This document shows, in pieces, positions 58,925 to 64,000 of a stretch of DNA of 64,000 nt (position 1 is its first letter; each line of letters starts with the position of its first letter). Under the pieces are notes generated by a model that was not told the DNA's origin, searched no databases, and saw only the letters and a program-made list of their open reading frames with translations. The position numbers and the translations under genes were made by a program. This DNA is from JAAGZL01 sp050290785 (GTDB lineage: Bacteria > Pseudomonadota > Gammaproteobacteria > Chromatiales > Chromatiaceae): contig JBNKIR010000048.1 in assembly GCA_050290785.1 (NCBI GenBank), positions 29,787 through 93,786 on the forward strand, read 5' to 3'.

Positions 58925-61900
58925 TCAGCTTTCATCGGATATGATGATATTTCCATGGTCGATCAGATCCTGTACCTGGGTGTCATTCAGAGAGACGTTC
59001 GTCAGAGTAATCTCAAAGTCGCTTCCGCTGGCGGCCACAAATCCGGTTCCATCATTGGTTCCGACCTGGAGTATGGTGTTGTTACTGTCGTTAGGATCAA
59101 CCTCCGCGTGCACCGCCCGGTTCTCTGTGATGCCCAGACTGTCAAATACGGCTTCCAGGTGGATCACATCATTGCCCATATCGTGCAGCCCGAATTCAGG
59201 TGTACCGTCGTGGTCGTAGTCTGCTGAGAAATCGGTGATCTCGTCGTGACCGTCGGTGAAATAATTCGTAAACATGAACAGGTCATCGCCCTCACCACCT
59301 GTGAGGATATCGTCTCCGGCACCGCCAAACAGCAGGTCATCTCCGGTCCCGCCGTCAAGGGCATCATTCCCTGCATTTCCGATGAGTGAATCGTTACCGC
59401 CACCACCCAGGATGGTATCGTTACCACTGCCGCCGACCAGAATCTCATCTTCATCGGTGCCGTTGATGGTGCTTGAATCTGTCGCGTAGACATCAGCGGA
59501 AGTGGTGTCGCTGAGCGATCCGTCAGAAATGGTGTAATCAAAGCTTCCTAAGCCGGTGGTATCTACTCCGCTGTCGTCAATGCTTATCCAGAGAGTGTAA
59601 TCGCCGCTGTCACCGTCTGCATCGTTACTGACCCGCACGTAATAGTCGCCGTCGGTTTCTACGGTGTACTCCAGATAGGAGTCGTTGGCGCTGGTCGATC
59701 CGCCACCGCCAAGAGTGGTGTCTGCATTATCGTTGGTTGCCAATTGTGTGGTGCCATCGGTATCGTACAGATAGATCTGCGTTTCGACATCGGAGGTGCC
59801 GCCCCAGCCATAGTCTACATCCAGGATAATGAGCTCTCCCGCCCGCAGCCGCACCTTGATATAGTCATTGTCATAGGTGTGTCCGGAAGAGCTTGGATCT
59901 GCCAGAGTTCCGATGAATTTTACGGTTGCCAGGTTTGGATCACCAACATCAGATGCATCTGCTCCTGTTACCGGGCCAAACCAATCACGATGATCGGTCA
60001 GATCAAAGGCGGTGGCCGGTGAGTTGTTCTGCGCGGTCGTGGAACCCTGACCTGATCCATCGTTCGTGTAGTAGTCTGCTTCAACGATGGTGGAATAGGC
60101 ACTACCGAAACCAGAGTCGTAACCAGATGCAGGATCGAATGTCACCGGATCTATTCCGCTCACTGTTCCGTCCTGTGCGTTGCCGACCGAAGTCAAGGCA
60201 GCGTTTGATCCGAGGAAATCGTTATGGGTTAGCGCCAGCGCCGGTATTTCGATGGCGCTGCCATCCACAATGTTGGTGAGGACTATGTCGCGGTTGGCAT
60301 CAACTGTAGCCTGGAAGTTAACATTAATGACCAGGTCTATGGTCGCAGTATCTCCATCGTTGTCGATACCGGTAACCTGAAATACCTCCTGTTCTCCAAG
60401 GATGGTTTTGTCAGGCGAGATTGTATAAATATATTCTCCGGTATCGAAGTTGATCTGTAGTGTTGCGCCCAATGTAGTGGCGACCGAAATCTCTGGATTG
60501 GCGGCGTCATAACTATAGGTCACGCCATTCACGATCACCTCATGAATGTGCCCATCGTCTGCTCCCAGGTTGATACCGGTATCACCGCTTCCAATTACGG
60601 AGATGGTTCCCTGTACGAAGCCGGTCCCCACTGTGTTCAACAGGGTATCACTTAGTTCAGTGAAGTCGTTGAGGATAACGGCATAATCTCCGTCTGGAAC
60701 ATCCAGAGTGTCTGGGATGTTGTCGTTGTTGGTATCCGACCAGTGGACCGCCACATCCTCAATATTGGCCTGCATGCCGCCGGAGTCGCCGATACCGATC
60801 CCGAACGAGGCGTCGGCATAATCCAGGATGAACTGCTCCCAGGCTTCGACCCCGGTGTGGCCATCGTAAGCTACATCCGAGTCCACGGAGTGGCCGCTGT
60901 TCGGTTCGCCATCAGAGATGAAATAGACCAGGGTGTGATCTGCGGTCGGCGCCGCTGTGCCGGTCATCTCGCTTATTACTGCATTCAACGCAGTGTCGTA
61001 ATAGGTGCTGCCGTTTGGATTTACGCCATCCAGAAACTCTTCGGCTGCAAGCTTGTTGTCCTCATACCAACCGGATACAGTGGTGGAGCTGGAGAAGGTG
61101 ACGAAGTTTATGTTGATATTGCCTACATTGTCGTAGGCATCAAACATATTCTTCAAAGCGGCCTTGGCCATGTCCATCCTGATACCAAGCTCGGGTTGCG
61201 TATCGTCCACATTCCAGCCCATGCTTCCTGACCGATCGAGCACGATCATCAAATTAAATGTGAGCAGCTCGCCATCTGCTTCAAGCGTCTCCTCCACATC
61301 GCTGCCAACCGGAGCGTCATCCACCACATTGATGGTTAGGATGGCGCTGTCGGAACTGCCGTTCACGGAATCTGTCACCGTGTATTCGAAGCTCAGGATG
61401 TCATCACTACCCTCGGTGGTGGCCGCGCTCAGGCTGTATGTATAATCGCCCGCCTGATAGCTACCGTAATCTTCAGAATAGACAGTTAGTGTTCCGGTGG
61501 CATCTGTCACGGTAATAACGCCGTTCGCGTCGGCTGTCTGTCCTTCGACGCTGGTGATGCTTGCTGTTGTTGAACTTGCAATATCATTAGCCAGCAGGTT
61601 GCCGGAGGTTTCAGTTGGCGCCGTTGCCTCACCAGCCTGTGTGCCGTTTGAAAGCCCGGCTTCATAAACCGAAGATGCAGTATCATCAGATGTTGAAACT
61701 TCGGTTGTATGTGTAATTGTCAGGTTTGCGGACGAGACATCGCCATCCGAGTCCACCAGCTGATATGTAAACACATCCGATATGGCTTGTTCGTAGGTTG
61801 TGCCCCATATGGTGTAGGCATCATTCCAATCATTTCCGGTCAAGACCAGGTATTGGAAATTAACACCTGGGTCGATAGTTACCGTAAGTTCCTGATCTGA

Positions 61901-64000
61901 CCAACCAGAGACGCTGGCAAAGGTGCCGTTGGCAACCAGTGCGCCGCTGCTATCGTAGGCTCGCCACCCGCCTGAATCGGCTGGATCAATATCCCGCAGG
62001 GTCAATGTGGCATTGGCCGCCAGCTCTCCAAAATCTATTGCGACTGCCTCTGAAGTATCGAGTTCGTTGTAATAGTCAAATCCTGGGCTGTCGATATACA
62101 GGCCGAAATTGCTGCGGTATTCCACCGTTGCATTAGATGCCGCCAGGTCAAGCGTGCCGCCACTCTCGAAGGCGGTGCCTACACTGTAACCATAGAGTGT
62201 AGCCCCCGACCAGGAGCTTAGGTCGCCGTTCCCCAGTGAGACATAGGGTGACGGTTCGTTAGAAGTGTAGGTATAGTTGCCGTTCTGATCGATCACCAGT
62301 GTGCCGCTGTCCGTAGCTATGGTCCAGGTGCCGGTGCCGACGTTAAATTCAGGACTGTCGGTATCGTAGGTGGCTGCGTCATAGGTGATCTGGGACACTA
62401 CAGTAGAATCCGCACCCAAAGAATCGGCGCCATCACCACCAGCACCGGTGATCACATTACCTGTGGCCGTGCCGCCGAAGCCGACCAAGTCAAAATCATC
62501 GACAGCTTCCGGCGCGGTATCGAATAGATTGATATCCAGATTGGTCACCGTCGAGGCGGTGGTGGGACTGCCGCTGACCGACTCTGTGGATGTTGCCGTG
62601 ATCGTAAGGCTAATGGTCTCTCCGTCTGACGATGGGGTATCTGCCTTTCCACGGAAACTAATATTGTCCAAATCCCAGCCGGTGATATCGACGCTGGTTG
62701 ATCCTGCTGTCGCTGTGAAGCTGTTGACGCCGTCGGTCAATTCCGCATCCACTGGAATAGAGCTTACGGTAAGCGACAGGGACTCTGAGCCATCCTGATC
62801 CACCAGGCCGGAGTCGATGGAGGAGAGTCTGATATAGGTGTCCTCTGTCCCCTCATTGAGCCGGACGGGGTAATATCCACCGTCACCGTTTGCAACCAGA
62901 TCAGAGTGTTGCGCACCAGCGGCATCCAGAGTTGAGATGTCTGGATAGAGGTAGAAGTTGCTGGTGCTCAATGAAACTGCCGCGCCGCCGTTTACGCTCA
63001 CGTTCACGTCGAACGCACCGATACCATCACCGTTGTAGAAGAACATCTCTATCGTGTAATAGCCGGTTTCCGTAGGCGTAAACGATGTGGCTGTGTAGTT
63101 GCCCCAGTTGTTATAGCCCTGTTCGATTACGGTATCACCGCCGATCTCAATTCTGTAGGTGTCATCCCGATAGCCTTCCAGCGTATAGGTGTTGCCGGCC
63201 TCCATGAAGACCAAACCGCGATAGCTGTATGCGTCATCGGTGCCGAGAGCATCGTGTGATGCATTATCCACTGATACATCCGTTGCAATGGCGGTGCTGG
63301 TAGGAGTTGCAGATTCAAGTGCTGTCTCCACCTGTGACGTATCGGCCGCTATCGTCGTATCGACAGCGCTCGTATTGTCATAGTAATCCTGAGTCAGCCC
63401 AATACTCGAAGGAATAGATACCGCCAAGTCGCCCGTAGCGGAACTGCCTAGTGAATTATCCAGGGTGAGTGTCGGCGCATCGGCTACCGGCGTTATGTCA
63501 ACCGTCATGGTCGTGCTGCCACTCCACAAGGCGCCATCACTTACGCTGTAGTCAAATACTGCATAATCGCTGAACTGATCTCCGGTGCCACTATTGGAAT
63601 ATGCATCCGATCCGGATTCGTTTTGATCAGGAGTAAATACCAGTCCATTCGCAGCAATATCCGCTGCCGAAATCTCCAGGCCGCCGATTGGCAGTGAGGT
63701 GATTTCGGTACCATTTAGATAAAGTGTTCCATCGGCAGGCAGCGACTCGATGCAAACGCTGGTTAGAGAACTACTCTCCTCATCACTGAAGTTAAAGTCA
63801 GCAGCCGTGAATGTGTAATTGCTGTCTTCCAGTGCCGTAACAGAACCCGCAGAGGCTGTGGGTGCGTCGTTCTGTGGGTTGTAGCTTGGGGTGTCGCTAT
63901 CGCTGGCCGTGAGACTGCCGCTGTCGGTAGCGGTCAGATCAACCGCCGGCAGGGTGGTGCCTGCGTTGATCGCATCGACACCGGCCTGGGTCAGAACCAC
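58925..64000 (-). CDS. giant type I-secreted RTX/VWA adhesin, C-terminal 1,691 residues (start beyond window)
   Basis: Partial: the frame is open to the window edge. From the visible N-terminal side: tandem cadherin/VCBS-like segments (ALEDSNYTFTAADFNFSDEES and similar), a PA14-like domain (about 260-355), further Ig/VCBS repeats with ADGELLTFN, a VWA domain with a complete MIDAS start VLDRSGSMGW (about 917-1100), another VCBS unit with TLGATLQINFDTGEYIY, and a PPC-like domain (about 1360-1470). Six calcium-binding RTX nonapeptides, GGSGNDTIL to GGEGDDLFM, follow (about 1522-1576), with the C-terminal type I secretion target after them. It is predicted to be surface-exposed and Ca2+-dependent. 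No ABC exporter, membrane fusion protein or TolC gene is visible. Confidence 0.93.
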   Translation of the reverse strand: MVLTQAGVDAINAGTTLPAVDLTATDSGSLTASDSDTPSYNPQNDAPTASAGSVTALEDSNYTFTAADFNFSDEESSSLTSVCIESLPADGTLYLNGTEITSLPIGGLEISAADIAANGLVFTPDQNESGSDAYSNSGTGDQFSDYAVFDYSVSDGALWSGSTTMTVDITPVADAPTLTLDNSLGSSATGDLAVSIPSSIGLTQDYYDNTSAVDTTIAADTSQVETALESATPTSTAIATDVSVDNASHDALGTDDAYSYRGLVFMEAGNTYTLEGYRDDTYRIEIGGDTVIEQGYNNWGNYTATSFTPTETGYYTIEMFFYNGDGIGAFDVNVSVNGGAAVSLSTSNFYLYPDISTLDAAGAQHSDLVANGDGGYYPVRLNEGTEDTYIRLSSIDSGLVDQDGSESLSLTVSSIPVDAELTDGVNSFTATAGSTSVDITGWDLDNISFRGKADTPSSDGETISLTITATSTESVSGSPTTASTVTNLDINLFDTAPEAVDDFDLVGFGGTATGNVITGAGGDGADSLGADSTVVSQITYDAATYDTDSPEFNVGTGTWTIATDSGTLVIDQNGNYTYTSNEPSPYVSLGNGDLSSWSGATLYGYSVGTAFESGGTLDLAASNATVEYRSNFGLYIDSPGFDYYNELDTSEAVAIDFGELAANATLTLRDIDPADSGGWRAYDSSGALVANGTFASVSGWSDQELTVTIDPGVNFQYLVLTGNDWNDAYTIWGTTYEQAISDVFTYQLVDSDGDVSSANLTITHTTEVSTSDDTASSVYEAGLSNGTQAGEATAPTETSGNLLANDIASSTTASITSVEGQTADANGVITVTDATGTLTVYSEDYGSYQAGDYTYSLSAATTEGSDDILSFEYTVTDSVNGSSDSAILTINVVDDAPVGSDVEETLEADGELLTFNLMIVLDRSGSMGWNVDDTQPELGIRMDMAKAALKNMFDAYDNVGNININFVTFSSSTTVSGWYEDNKLAAEEFLDGVNPNGSTYYDTALNAVISEMTGTAAPTADHTLVYFISDGEPNSGHSVDSDVAYDGHTGVEAWEQFILDYADASFGIGIGDSGGMQANIEDVAVHWSDTNNDNIPDTLDVPDGDYAVILNDFTELSDTLLNTVGTGFVQGTISVIGSGDTGINLGADDGHIHEVIVNGVTYSYDAANPEISVATTLGATLQINFDTGEYIYTISPDKTILGEQEVFQVTGIDNDGDTATIDLVINVNFQATVDANRDIVLTNIVDGSAIEIPALALTHNDFLGSNAALTSVGNAQDGTVSGIDPVTFDPASGYDSGFGSAYSTIVEADYYTNDGSGQGSTTAQNNSPATAFDLTDHRDWFGPVTGADASDVGDPNLATVKFIGTLADPSSSGHTYDNDYIKVRLRAGELIILDVDYGWGGTSDVETQIYLYDTDGTTQLATNDNADTTLGGGGSTSANDSYLEYTVETDGDYYVRVSNDADGDSGDYTLWISIDDSGVDTTGLGSFDYTISDGSLSDTTSADVYATDSSTINGTDEDEILVGGSGNDTILGGGGNDSLIGNAGNDALDGGTGDDLLFGGAGDDILTGGEGDDLFMFTNYFTDGHDEITDFSADYDHDGTPEFGLHDMGNDVIHLEAVFDSLGITENRAVHAEVDPNDSNNTILQVGTNDGTGFVAASGSDFEITLTNVSLNDTQVQDLIDHGNIIISDES

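Noticed and set aside
59268..59440. CRISPR-like short repeats
   Set aside because: The periodicity is that of RTX nonapeptide codons (GGxGxD) within the adhesin coding region.

Overview
The window comes from a gammaproteobacterial chromosome of moderate GC content. Gene order matches the class closely: miaB-ybeZ-ybeY-corC-lnt, rsmI divergent from lpoA-yraN-BON lipoprotein, and rnfABCDGE near nth. Several genes fit a saline or marine sulfur-oxidiser-like lineage: an Rnf complex, an NhaD-type Na+/H+ antiporter, an N-acetylglutaminylglutamine amidotransferase, MscL, a VPLPA-CTERM protein and a very large secreted RTX/VWA adhesin. The genus cannot be fixed from the sequence alone. No rRNA, tRNA or CRISPR array was seen.

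Layout. 1-13.2 kb is a fatty-acid/acyl-CoA oxidation region. It has two divergent acyl-CoA dehydrogenases, a hotdog thioesterase, ETF beta/alpha and ETF-ubiquinone oxidoreductase, an AraC regulator, two small proteins, and then a TetR-controlled module for unsaturated acyl-CoAs (dienoyl-CoA isomerase, 2,4-dienoyl-CoA reductase, KAS III-like condensing enzyme). 13.5-18.7 kb is the miaB-lnt housekeeping operon. 18.7-26 kb holds, on the minus strand, a heme-type GGDEF/EAL protein, a secreted phosphodiester-glycosidase-like protein, nhaD, a GlcD-like flavoenzyme and a BON lipoprotein. 26-36.4 kb carries yraN, lpoA, rsmI, the NAGGN amidotransferase, RNase T, mlaA, a HerA-like ATPase and argG.

36.4-40.85 kb is the accessory region and the most interesting part. 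A VPLPA-CTERM protein gene is bracketed by 52-bp perfect inverted repeats. It has been split by a 3,355-bp IS1595-family element (36963-40317) with 24-bp perfect terminal inverted repeats and an 8-bp target duplication. Removing the element and one duplication restores the reading frame exactly. Besides the transposase, the element carries at least five small passenger genes: two proteins that look like winged-helix proteins, a small HTH protein, a DUF1508 protein and an unknown 78-residue protein.

40.85-58.9 kb returns to backbone: hemH, copA and a copper chaperone, a host-attachment-family protein, DUF1841, nth, a degenerate hybrid histidine kinase lacking its phospho-accepting histidine, the rnf operon, mscL, metG, mrp and a DUF3422 protein. 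58.9 kb to the end is the C-terminal 1,691 residues of a giant type I-secreted adhesin on the minus strand, whose start lies beyond the window.

How the parts work together: the acyl-CoA dehydrogenases pass electrons through ETF and ETF-QO to quinone. The TetR module supplies the extra steps needed for polyunsaturated chains. Rnf, NhaD, NAGGN and MscL together suggest life with variable salt. Repeat families (period-10 CGCAAAT-type repeats, REP-like hairpins) mark several gene boundaries.
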